Below, in pieces: positions 1-7,253 of a DNA stretch of 64,000 bases. The stretch comes from JBEIGE01 sp040382055 (GTDB lineage Bacteria; Pseudomonadota; Gammaproteobacteria; Burkholderiales; Burkholderiaceae_C). The notes under the pieces were generated by a model, which saw nothing but the letters and a program-made list of their open reading frames with translations, searched no databases and was not told the origin of the DNA. Position numbers and translations under genes: made by a program. How positions within the stretch are numbered: the stretch's first letter is position 1; every line of letters starts with the position of its first letter. The stretch covers positions 1 through 64,000 of the forward strand of contig JBEIGE010000007.1 in assembly GCA_040382055.1 (NCBI GenBank), written 5' to 3'.

Positions 1-1
1 C

Positions 2-205
2 ACCTCGGTAGCCCATCTTGCTGCGGCCTTGGGGAAGCCGGTATGGATACTCAACCGCTATGACAACTGCTGGCGCTGGCTGCAAGACCGCAGCGACAGC
101 CCCTGGTACCCCACGGTGAAGCTGTACAACCAGGCCCGTGCGGGGGATTGGGAAGAGGTCTTGCAGCGGGTGAGGCAAGACCTGGCGGGCTTGTCCTCTA
201 CTTGA
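2..205 (+). CDS. C-terminal fragment of a TPR/heptosyltransferase-like protein
   Basis: Only the last 67 codons are present; the gene enters from the left edge and ends at TGA 203-205. The peptide contains TSVAHLAAALGKPVW, then a Trp-rich stretch ending in SPWYPTVKLYNQ. This is the usual C-terminal signature of glycosyltransferase family 9/TPR proteins, in which the TSVAHLAGALGKPVW-type loop lines the nucleotide-sugar site. The substrate cannot be told from this fragment. The 3' end overlaps the convergent peptidyl-prolyl isomerase gene by 8 bases. Confidence 0.75.
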   Translation, partial: TSVAHLAAALGKPVWILNRYDNCWRWLQDRSDSPWYPTVKLYNQARAGDWEEVLQRVRQDLAGLSST

Positions 206-1097
206 GCTGATAAGCCCACTGCACGGATGGAGGAGTCACGGGTTGAGTTATTTGGCCGCTGCCATTGTCTTGAACTGGAAGGGTTCGGATGGCTTCAATC
301 GTGGTACCCAGGCCAGAGATGACAAGCCCGAATGCGGCATAACCAGCTGCATCAAGGCCGGTGTTGTCGACAACATTGACATAAAACTGGCTGGTCGCGC
401 TGTTCGGATCGGTGGATCGGGCCATGGCGATGGTTCCCGTTGTATTGCTCAATCCCGTGGCGCTTGTGGGCTCCAACACAATGGCCGGATAGGTGGGTGT
501 CTTCAAATTGGCCGAACTGGTAATTGGCACGCCGGTATATCCACCGCCTTGAACCACAAAGTTGCTCATCACCCGGTGAAAGATAGTCTGGCTGTAAAAA
601 CCATCGTTCACGTATTTCAGAAAGTTGGTCGTGGTGATCGGGGCTTTGGTGGATTCAAGGGCTACGACGAACTCGCCAAGGGTGGTCGACACGCACACGG
701 TGGGTAAAGCCGAGGCTTGAGATGCGGTCACACCAGCCGCAGAGCAGGGGCCGACCACCCTTTCAAATCCTGTGCTGATGTTGTTCGCGCTGTCCTTGGC
801 CCAAACGTAGTAACGAATTGGCGTGCCGGGCACTGCAACTGTGAGGGTGTTACCCGATGCGAAGCAACTGTCTGTGGAGGCAGGTTTTGTGGCCGAGGTT
901 TTGAAGCAGTACCCAGTTACAGCAGTATTGTCTGTTGCAACGGCTGACAGGGTGATCTGCGAACTGCTCGGTGCACTCGCGCTAACGCTCGTGATCGTGG
1001 GGGCGGTATCAGCGGCTGCACCGTCACCGCCGCCGCAGGCAGACAGCAAAGCAGACACCATCACAACTAGGGGACCCGACAAAGATTGATTTTGCAT
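198..1097 (-). CDS. Cyclophilin-type peptidyl-prolyl cis-trans isomerase lipoprotein
   Basis: The protein has 299 residues. It starts with a lipoprotein signal (LLSAC lipobox, Cys21) followed by a Gly-rich linker and an N-terminal Ig-like/repeat region (about residues 30-125). The cyclophilin fold follows from about 130: TTLGEFVVALESTKAPITT, then the FYSQTIFHRVMSNFVVQGGG core and TIAMARSTDPNSATSQFYVN. The FHRV and SQFYVN motifs are the hallmark of the family, which isomerises X-Pro bonds. It is predicted to be anchored in the outer membrane facing the periplasm. It is monocistronic and converges with the gene at the left edge. Confidence 0.9.
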   Translation of the reverse strand: MQNQSLSGPLVVMVSALLSACGGGDGAAADTAPTITSVSASAPSSSQITLSAVATDNTAVTGYCFKTSATKPASTDSCFASGNTLTVAVPGTPIRYYVWAKDSANNISTGFERVVGPCSAAGVTASQASALPTVCVSTTLGEFVVALESTKAPITTTNFLKYVNDGFYSQTIFHRVMSNFVVQGGGYTGVPITSSANLKTPTYPAIVLEPTSATGLSNTTGTIAMARSTDPNSATSQFYVNVVDNTGLDAAGYAAFGLVISGLGTTIEAIRTLPVQDNGSGQITQPVTPPSVQWAYQLK

Positions 1098-1239
1098 TTC
1101 AGACAGTCAAAAAAAAGCCTAATGTTAAACAATCGTCTTGGCCGGCTACAGGCAACCACTTTCTTGGTCTTTGGCTTATCGGGGGTGGGTTACATGGCTA
1201 ACTAGAAACCATGGATCATCCTCGCAGGTCGACAATCTG

Positions 1240-1418
1240 TTTCGCAAAGCCTAGGTGTTTCCCCTTGCGTTAATCTGCTGCTGTTTCTGATTTTTTGCGT
1301 CGCTCTGGTCTAGGGCTGGGCGTGTGTATTGCTGCGTCGCAACTGACCCTGGTCAAAAAAGCCAATGCGGCTTCGGCTGGCATTGCGGTGGGCGCAGGCA
1401 CGATTGAAATCAAGCGCA
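1240..1418 (+). repeat. Partial, internally deleted copy of the FDH promoter and fdhA 5' end
   Basis: Bases 1240-1299 match 6841-6900 (promoter side of the FDH operon; about 7 differences in 60 by eye). Bases 1292-1418 match 7362-7488 (the TAT-signal region of fdhA; about 9 differences in the last 119). The two halves meet at TTTTTGCG, which occurs at both donor positions, so roughly 460 bases between them are missing here. The copy has no start codon and carries an in-frame TAG in the fdhA frame, so it is a relic. Its antisense strand supplies the last 36 codons of the large minus-strand ORF. Confidence 0.9.
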
Positions 1419-4400
1419 TCGCTGGCGGCTACCCATTCGGTGACTTCGCGGTAGCCGTCGCCGTCCACGTCGAACCTGGCATAACCGTCACTTTGCAGGT
1501 CTTTGAGCATGGTGCCCACATTGAACTTCTTGGCAGCATTGGCGCTGGAGTCCGATCCTGCAGCGATTTCTGTGGGCATCCATTTGCTGATCTGGCCGTC
1601 GCCGTTCCAGTCTAGCGTGATGGCCTTCATCCACTGTTGGCTGGCCGACTGGCGCGCCTTGCTCCAGGTGGATTGCCAGGCTTGCGGGTCGGTGGTTTCC
1701 AGGCTGGCCAGGTTGGCTTGTGTGAAACCGTCAACCACCATGGCTGCCGCCTGCGGTGCAATGCCCTCACTGAGATGGCCCTCTGCATCGGACTGCTCAC
1801 CCACAAAGCCAAGTGGGTTTTTGGTGCTAAACACCACAAGTGCCTTGTACGCTGCATCTACCTTCACCTGCTGCGCTGCAATGGCCTGGGTGCGGGCCAA
1901 GAGGGCCGCCGGGTCAGCCCCGTCCGTCAGCAAACCGTCTGCGGCGGCCTGGAGCTCGGTGTTCTTGAGCGCACTGAGCGCCTGGTAACTGTCTTTATAA
2001 GCCTTGGTCAGTGCCGCGCGTTGCTGCTCTATGGGGCTTTGCGCCATGGCCCACTGGCCTTCGGTTAGCCACTTGCTCTCGTCCGAGCCAAACTTGGCTG
2101 CCAAGTGGGCCGCCTGCCACTGTTGCACGATGGCCTCGGGAGCCATAGACATGCCCGTGTATTGGTTGACGATGTCTTGCCGAGCCACCTGCGCACCGTA
2201 CTTTTGCCCGGTTTGCGGATGGGTCATCTCCAGGTAGTAGTAATAGTTGGTCTCGCCGTTACCCTCTTTGCTCAACCAGCTTTGGATAAACACCTTGGGC
2301 AATCGGCTGGCAATGGTCACCAGCGCGCGGCTGGGGTCGGTGACAGTGGCGTTGGCGTCTGTCAGCTGCTTGTTCAGGCTGGTCAGAACCTTATCCATGG
2401 CGCTTTGCAGAATGCTGTTGCCCATCGCTTTGTCACCCGGCATGTCTTGGCCGCTGGGCGTGGTGCCGTGGTAGAGATATTGCAGCCCTTGTGGGTTGCG
2501 GGTGAATTCGGCCCAGCCCACCGGGGGTGGGGGAGGGGGGGTCTGTGATTTACTGAACATGGTATCCAGGACAAACACAACTCCAATCATGACCAATGGG
2601 TTGATCGCGATCAAGGCAGTTGCCCCTGTGCCTGCAGATGTCAAGAGCGCAAACCCGTTGATTGCCCCCACGAGGGTGGCGAAAGCGCTACCCACCTGGC
2701 CGTTCTCAAGCATCTTGTCCAGATTGCGCAAGTTGGCGATGGACAGCAATGCACCGGCCTGTTGCAGCGTTTGCAGACTGCCTTCGCTCAGGAAGCCTTC
2801 AGCCGTTTTACCCACATCGACATCGTGCGTCACGCCCATGATGCCAGCCAAGCTGTTGGCGCTGTAGAGCAGCCCCACCACTCCATTGAGCTGCGTCTGT
2901 ATGTCGTTGGACTGCAAGGCGTGCAGCCCCGCCACAATGCCTACCGTGGCCGACAGGCCTGCCACCGTCTTGCCGAGGTTCAGCCCACCAAGATTGACTG
3001 CGTCCGCGCCGTTCATCATTTGGTAGTCGATGGCGATCTTGGCGCCATAGAGCACCTGATTGACTTTGTCTTTGGTGCGCAGCGCGTTCAGGAAACCGGC
3101 CATGTCGCTGTAGAGCTGGTTTTCGTAACGCTGAGCGCGTTGTTCAGCCGTTTGCGTCTGACCGGTGTCAAGGTTTTTCCATTCAGAGGCCTTGCTGTCG
3201 GTGTCGGTGGCCCGCACGTATTGCTGGCCGTTCTCGGTTTTGATCTCGATGACGCTGCCGTCGTCTAAGGTTTGTCGCGCAGTGGCGGATTGAACTACCC
3301 CTTGGCCGTCACGCACCGTGGTGAGCGTGGTGCCGTCGGGTTGAGCTTGGGTCACACTGGTTTGGGTGACGCTGCCAGCGGCGTTGAAGGTCACTTTCAC
3401 ATCAGCCAGTTGAATCCCTGAGCTGGTTGAAGTGATCGTATTGACTGAGCGACTCACAAACTCACCTGTCGGGGCGTATTGGGTCACATCGTTGTTGGAA
3501 ACAAGCTGGCCCGTTGCTAAATCGGTTTCAGTGCTGGTTTTGGTGCTTGACAGTGTGATCCCGTTCTGTTGCTTCACTACCGTAGATTCGCTGCCAATGA
3601 TTGTTCCTACTCCAGCATCGGTGTTTGCAGTGATGGGGCGGACATCCCTTGTAACGACACCCCCTTTGCCATCGTCAATAACGGCGTAGTAGTTGTTGCT
3701 CGGGTTGTTGTTGTCTGAACTGAAGCTTACGTTTCTAAGAGCTCCACCACTACCATTTGAAGTGCGATCCAGATAGGCCACGGTCGAGCCCTCAAATGGC
3801 CCATTCAACAAAGCCAACACTTTGGCGCTTCCCTGTCCAGAAACCAATGCCAACGTGCCATCTTCCATGTAGGTGGGTGAGGCGTTTTGTGCGTTGAATC
3901 CTGGATTGACCGAGTAGCCTCCCTGTGGCCCAAGTGCAATGGCTGTGTCGGACGCACCATTCTTGCCAGGCAATACAGCGCTTACTTGCAATAGGCCCGT
4001 TGTTGGGTTTGGTTGTAAACGCAGCGAGACCTCACCATCTTGGTAGCGGATCATTTGACCATCTAGCATTAACCAGCCGCCCTGCTGGTTGGGCAACGTC
4101 ACCATCGCAGCGCTGTTGCTGTACACAACCCGATTGCCCGTAGCCGGGTCAGTGAATAGTCGCCCTTCGTAGCGGATCGGTTGGCCAGACTGTGTTACCT
4201 CTGCGATGTGCATTGAAGCAACGCGCAAAACACTCAATTGGGTTTGAACCTGGGCGCTTGCGCCAGCGCCGGAAATATCGTTGGCGGGATTGTCCAAGTA
4301 GGCTTTGGCGTCGGCAAATTCAGCAGAGTTAAATACGTCTGATAATTTTGTGGCCTTATCAAAGCTCGCTAGCACCGCTTTCCAAGCAGTAGACCCATAG

Positions 4401-5071
4401 TCTTTCATGTGGGGGCCAGACTGAGCCCCAATGTTTGTTTGAACAACTTGTCTAAACTTATCGACAATCTCTGCCGCACTATCGGTTAGCTCAATCTTGA
4501 TGCCATTTACAGTTTCACCATTCATGAACTTCACGAGATTGCGCCCAGGAAGATCACCGCGTGCGTTATTTGCCTTATATGTTGCAGCTGCAACTGCAAG
4601 CTGCTCGTCTTCACTCAACACAGAAAAATACGTTGTGTCACTGATACGCGCAGAGGGGGCTTGTGCAATCAAATAATTAGCTTGGTTAGCGGTCCATCCA
4701 TCAACAATTGCCTTGCCGCTTTGAGTAGATAAAAATTGATTAAATGCGCTTGCTTTTGAACCTGAAATATTATCCACCCCCATAGATGTGAAATCCTTCA
4801 GAGAGATCACATCTTTGTTATTTGCAATCCGCCATTTATCGTAAGCGTCAAATACTGCTTGAGCTTGATCACCGCGCCCTTTTGCAGCCAAATCAATTTG
4901 AAAAACGCCCAAGGAAGGACCACCATATGTTGTTTTAGTTTGCCCATCGACAACAACGGTTTTTGTAAAAGCTGAAGTAAAAACATACGGACTTCTGTTC
5001 TTATCTGCCTCAGTACCCCAGGCCATTACGTAATAAGCGGAAAAACGTGCCTGTGCAGTAGTAAATGACAT
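1310..5071 (-). CDS. Very large accessory protein, lysozyme-like N-terminus and EF-hand motifs, truncated and chimeric at the C-terminus
   Basis: The ORF encodes 1253 residues from ATG 5071. There is no signal peptide. The N-terminal part (about 1-230) has GGPSLGVFQID at about 50-60, which resembles the G-x-S-x-G-x-x-Q-x-D motif of some peptidoglycan lytic domains; this is a weak assignment. A Thr/Ser/Gln-rich beta-like region follows (about 300-640). Next come hydrophobic segments (about 690-870), a QTPPPPPP linker, and two Ca-binding loops near the end, DWNGDGQIS and DVDGDGYRE. The DGDGYRE-TEWV pattern is typical of large RTX/hemolysin-type proteins. Residues from about 1218 on are antisense to the relic fdhA copy, so the native 3' end has been lost. 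The N-terminal third is clearly AT-richer than neighbouring genes, suggesting transfer. Function is unknown; a toxin or lytic role is only an inference. Confidence 0.6.
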   Translation of the reverse strand: MSFTTAQARFSAYYVMAWGTEADKNRSPYVFTSAFTKTVVVDGQTKTTYGGPSLGVFQIDLAAKGRGDQAQAVFDAYDKWRIANNKDVISLKDFTSMGVDNISGSKASAFNQFLSTQSGKAIVDGWTANQANYLIAQAPSARISDTTYFSVLSEDEQLAVAAATYKANNARGDLPGRNLVKFMNGETVNGIKIELTDSAAEIVDKFRQVVQTNIGAQSGPHMKDYGSTAWKAVLASFDKATKLSDVFNSAEFADAKAYLDNPANDISGAGASAQVQTQLSVLRVASMHIAEVTQSGQPIRYEGRLFTDPATGNRVVYSNSAAMVTLPNQQGGWLMLDGQMIRYQDGEVSLRLQPNPTTGLLQVSAVLPGKNGASDTAIALGPQGGYSVNPGFNAQNASPTYMEDGTLALVSGQGSAKVLALLNGPFEGSTVAYLDRTSNGSGGALRNVSFSSDNNNPSNNYYAVIDDGKGGVVTRDVRPITANTDAGVGTIIGSESTVVKQQNGITLSSTKTSTETDLATGQLVSNNDVTQYAPTGEFVSRSVNTITSTSSGIQLADVKVTFNAAGSVTQTSVTQAQPDGTTLTTVRDGQGVVQSATARQTLDDGSVIEIKTENGQQYVRATDTDSKASEWKNLDTGQTQTAEQRAQRYENQLYSDMAGFLNALRTKDKVNQVLYGAKIAIDYQMMNGADAVNLGGLNLGKTVAGLSATVGIVAGLHALQSNDIQTQLNGVVGLLYSANSLAGIMGVTHDVDVGKTAEGFLSEGSLQTLQQAGALLSIANLRNLDKMLENGQVGSAFATLVGAINGFALLTSAGTGATALIAINPLVMIGVVFVLDTMFSKSQTPPPPPPVGWAEFTRNPQGLQYLYHGTTPSGQDMPGDKAMGNSILQSAMDKVLTSLNKQLTDANATVTDPSRALVTIASRLPKVFIQSWLSKEGNGETNYYYYLEMTHPQTGQKYGAQVARQDIVNQYTGMSMAPEAIVQQWQAAHLAAKFGSDESKWLTEGQWAMAQSPIEQQRAALTKAYKDSYQALSALKNTELQAAADGLLTDGADPAALLARTQAIAAQQVKVDAAYKALVVFSTKNPLGFVGEQSDAEGHLSEGIAPQAAAMVVDGFTQANLASLETTDPQAWQSTWSKARQSASQQWMKAITLDWNGDGQISKWMPTEIAAGSDSSANAAKKFNVGTMLKDLQSDGYARFDVDGDGYREVTEWVAASDALDFNRACAHRNASRSRIGFFDQGQLRRSNTHAQP

Positions 5072-5074
5072 GAT

Positions 5075-6265
5075 TTATTTCCCTTGATTAAAAAAAACGT
5101 TCTTAATAGCCTGACCAAATCCTTGGAACCAGAATTTGCTGTATTCCATTTCACCTAAATCATCTCTTGGGTGCTTCTCGGCATACTGATACCACCCTTG
5201 CCGAGAAAGCCATTTGCATCGCTCTTCAGGTCGTGGCTCTTCATTCATGCAAGCTGTGCCACCATGGGCCTGCATCGTTTCAATGAACACTTGTGCCGAT
5301 ACACTTTTAACAGATGACGAAAAAGCTTTACTAGAGCCATCACTCACCTGTATACGAAGTACGCTACGTTGACCGCGAATCAACATGGTGTTATCGGCAA
5401 GACCATAAGCGAAAGGCTCGTTCAAAACATCAATGTCGTATTGGGCATCGCCGCAAGCAATAGGTCTCTTGGTATGCACCAGATAAAAATAAGACCATTG
5501 CAAACTGGGAATCGTCAAAAACGGAATGCCCTCAACGTAGATGTCGTTCAAATTGCTGGTGGCAAAAGCGGCGAGCACACCTGGCAAGCCAAAACAATTA
5601 CGCGCACCATTCAAACCCAACCTGTTGAGCTGCTGGATGGGCGCACTGGGGAATAAATTTGCAAGCGTGCCCGTGCTCCCAAGACGAATTCCTTCTAGCT
5701 GCTCGGCCTTCCAAATTGGCTCTATTCCAATAACCGTTGAATCGTTAGAATTTTTATTTCGATGTTTAAGGACGTGATCAATTAGCAAGGCAGGCATCTT
5801 GTAGATGCATGCCGCCCGTGTTCCTTGTCGCGTTATGAAGTGCGTTGCAGTGCGGGGATATCCACCTTCGTCTTTATCCAGATGGCAATCAGGTAGTGTC
5901 AACTTCTTTTTTGCAATGTTTCGATGTGCCTGCCGCTGACATGCAAGGTGGTATGGCATTGTTTCCTGTAAGTCACCCCTGATAAAGCAACCAGCTCCAA
6001 GCACCTGACCGTCATGGAATGACACCAACTCGCTCACACCTTTTTGACGATGTATTGCTTGAATATAGACATCCGAAATGGCGGGACCATTCTCAAAAGC
6101 GCTGAGCGGCTGAAGGATATAGGCGTCGCCAATTGGCACGGTAAATGTGCGCAGCCATCCTCTTGTGGCATCGGTTTGGCTTGCCTGCGTTTGCGCGCTG
6201 AGCAGCGTGTAAACCAACGCGGTAAATAGGTTAACCCTGATAAAACATTTTGTTAATCGTTTCAT
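5075..6265 (-). CDS. Secreted protein of unknown function in the accessory locus
   Basis: Translation from ATG 6265 gives 396 residues. That ATG overlaps the TGA of the upstream gene (ATGA), so I prefer it to the TTG 15 bases earlier. The N-terminus (MKRLTKCFIRVNLFTALVYTLL...TQA) is a Sec-type signal peptide. The mature part contains several Cys residues and no motif I recognise. It ends three bases before the start of the large EF-hand protein, so the two are probably cotranscribed and the product may be a partner or accessory of that protein. Base composition is AT-rich relative to the flanks. Confidence 0.6.
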   Translation of the reverse strand: MKRLTKCFIRVNLFTALVYTLLSAQTQASQTDATRGWLRTFTVPIGDAYILQPLSAFENGPAISDVYIQAIHRQKGVSELVSFHDGQVLGAGCFIRGDLQETMPYHLACQRQAHRNIAKKKLTLPDCHLDKDEGGYPRTATHFITRQGTRAACIYKMPALLIDHVLKHRNKNSNDSTVIGIEPIWKAEQLEGIRLGSTGTLANLFPSAPIQQLNRLGLNGARNCFGLPGVLAAFATSNLNDIYVEGIPFLTIPSLQWSYFYLVHTKRPIACGDAQYDIDVLNEPFAYGLADNTMLIRGQRSVLRIQVSDGSSKAFSSSVKSVSAQVFIETMQAHGGTACMNEEPRPEERCKWLSRQGWYQYAEKHPRDDLGEMEYSKFWFQGFGQAIKNVFFNQGK

Positions 6266-6612
6266 GTCGTGACTCTCCAACTTATTTGAAGGGCAGCATT
6301 ACCTCGGTTATCAGAGAAATTTCGGTCGATAGTCTTTGTGTTAATTGAGCAACCAGCTACAGATTTAATATTATTTTTCTCTCTTGGTTTTGGCTGGGCG
6401 TCAATCGTCACCTGCCGACACAATACGATGACGGGCCCCTGAGATTGAGGCAGAGCTTCATATCCCGGCAGAGCAATAAAAGCGGCTGGAGCACTGACAT
6501 TAGCTCCGCTGTGAAGGCTGTCAGCAAGTCGCTGCTTCGCTGCTTTGCGCATGCATAGCAAATTCACCATCATCCACCCGGTCGCTTTTTGAATATTCTT
6601 TTTTAGATTCAT
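6262..6612 (-). CDS. Small hypothetical protein, first gene of the accessory locus
   Basis: From ATG 6612 the product has 116 residues; an earlier TTG at 6738 would extend it to 158. It has a basic, amphipathic N-terminus (MNLKKNIQKATGWMMVNLLCM) but no family I recognise. Support that it is real comes from the ATGA overlap of its stop with the start of the secreted protein downstream and from sharing that gene's AT-rich composition. No clear Shine-Dalgarno sequence is visible at either start. Confidence 0.4.
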   Translation of the reverse strand: MNLKKNIQKATGWMMVNLLCMRKAAKQRLADSLHSGANVSAPAAFIALPGYEALPQSQGPVIVLCRQVTIDAQPKPREKNNIKSVAGCSINTKTIDRNFSDNRGNAALQISWRVTT

Positions 6613-6774
6613 TGTGTACTGCGCCAGGGGCGCGCGCAAATTTGCGTCTGTACTTGATTGGTCAAGAGCAACACGCTCAATGTAAAGAAGACAATGTTGT
6701 TCATGCGGTTCATCGGATTCACTTTGAAATGGAAACAAGTAGCCGAGTCTGGCGAAGACTTCACCGCTCGCCTA

Positions 6775-6790
6775 TCCCCCATTGGGGGGA
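6775..6790. other. GC hairpin upstream of the FDH promoter
   Basis: TCCCCC at 6775-6780 and GGGGGA at 6785-6790 form a six-base-pair stem, followed by CTTTTCGTTTTT. It lies between the divergently read accessory locus and the FDH operon. It could be a short plus-strand terminator or simply a structured spacer. Confidence 0.3.
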
Positions 6791-6840
6791 CTTTTCGTTT
6801 TTGTGCGCAGACTTAGGGTAAGTGCTGATCTACCAACCCT

Positions 6841-6982
6841 TTTCGCAAAGCCTAGGTGTTTTCCCTTGGTTTAATCCGGTGCAGTTTCTGGTTTTTTGCG
6901 AGAGAATGGATATAAATAAGAGTTCATAGATTAAATCTACAGCAATCGTGTTTTCTGTATGGTTTGTTTTTTTGGAGACAAC
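6841..6982 (+). promoter_or_regulatory. Upstream region of the FDH operon (parent of the relic repeat)
   Basis: This leader precedes the first gene of the FDH operon. Bases 6841-6900 are the intact counterpart of the relic at 1240-1299. It contains AT-rich stretches such as ATATAAAT near 6910, and a TTGGAGA ribosome binding site lies just before ATG 6983. Exact -35/-10 elements cannot be fixed by eye. Confidence 0.45.
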
Positions 6983-7192
6983 ATGAAGTCCACTTCAAAC
7001 GCTTCTTCGCGCCGCGGCATTCTTGCTGCCCTGGGTTTGTCCGGCGCTGCTGCAGCCACCCTTAGCCTGTTGCCTAAATCCGAGGTCACCGAGGTGATGC
7101 CGCAAGATATGGCCAAACCTGCCCCTGCCAAAGGCGGTGGTTACTCACTCAGTGAGCACGTCAAGCGCTATTACCAGACCACGCGTCTGTAA
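6983..7192 (+). CDS. Formate dehydrogenase region TAT-target small protein
   Basis: The product has 69 residues from ATG 6983, which has TTGGAGA seven bases upstream; an earlier in-frame start at 6959 lacks one. It carries a twin-arginine signal (SSRRGILAALGLSGAAAA) and a short tail ending in GGGYSLSEHVKRYYQTTRL. This matches the small 'FDH region TAT target' family that precedes fdhA in many proteobacteria. Its role is not established; it may help assembly or export of the dehydrogenase. The stop lies 61 bases before fdhA. Confidence 0.8.
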   Translation: MKSTSNASSRRGILAALGLSGAAAATLSLLPKSEVTEVMPQDMAKPAPAKGGGYSLSEHVKRYYQTTRL

Positions 7193-7253
7193 ATCTGCTG
7201 CAGTTTCCTCAGCCGCAAATTCCGTTTTCTCCCCTTTCTTTTTGGAGCTTTCC

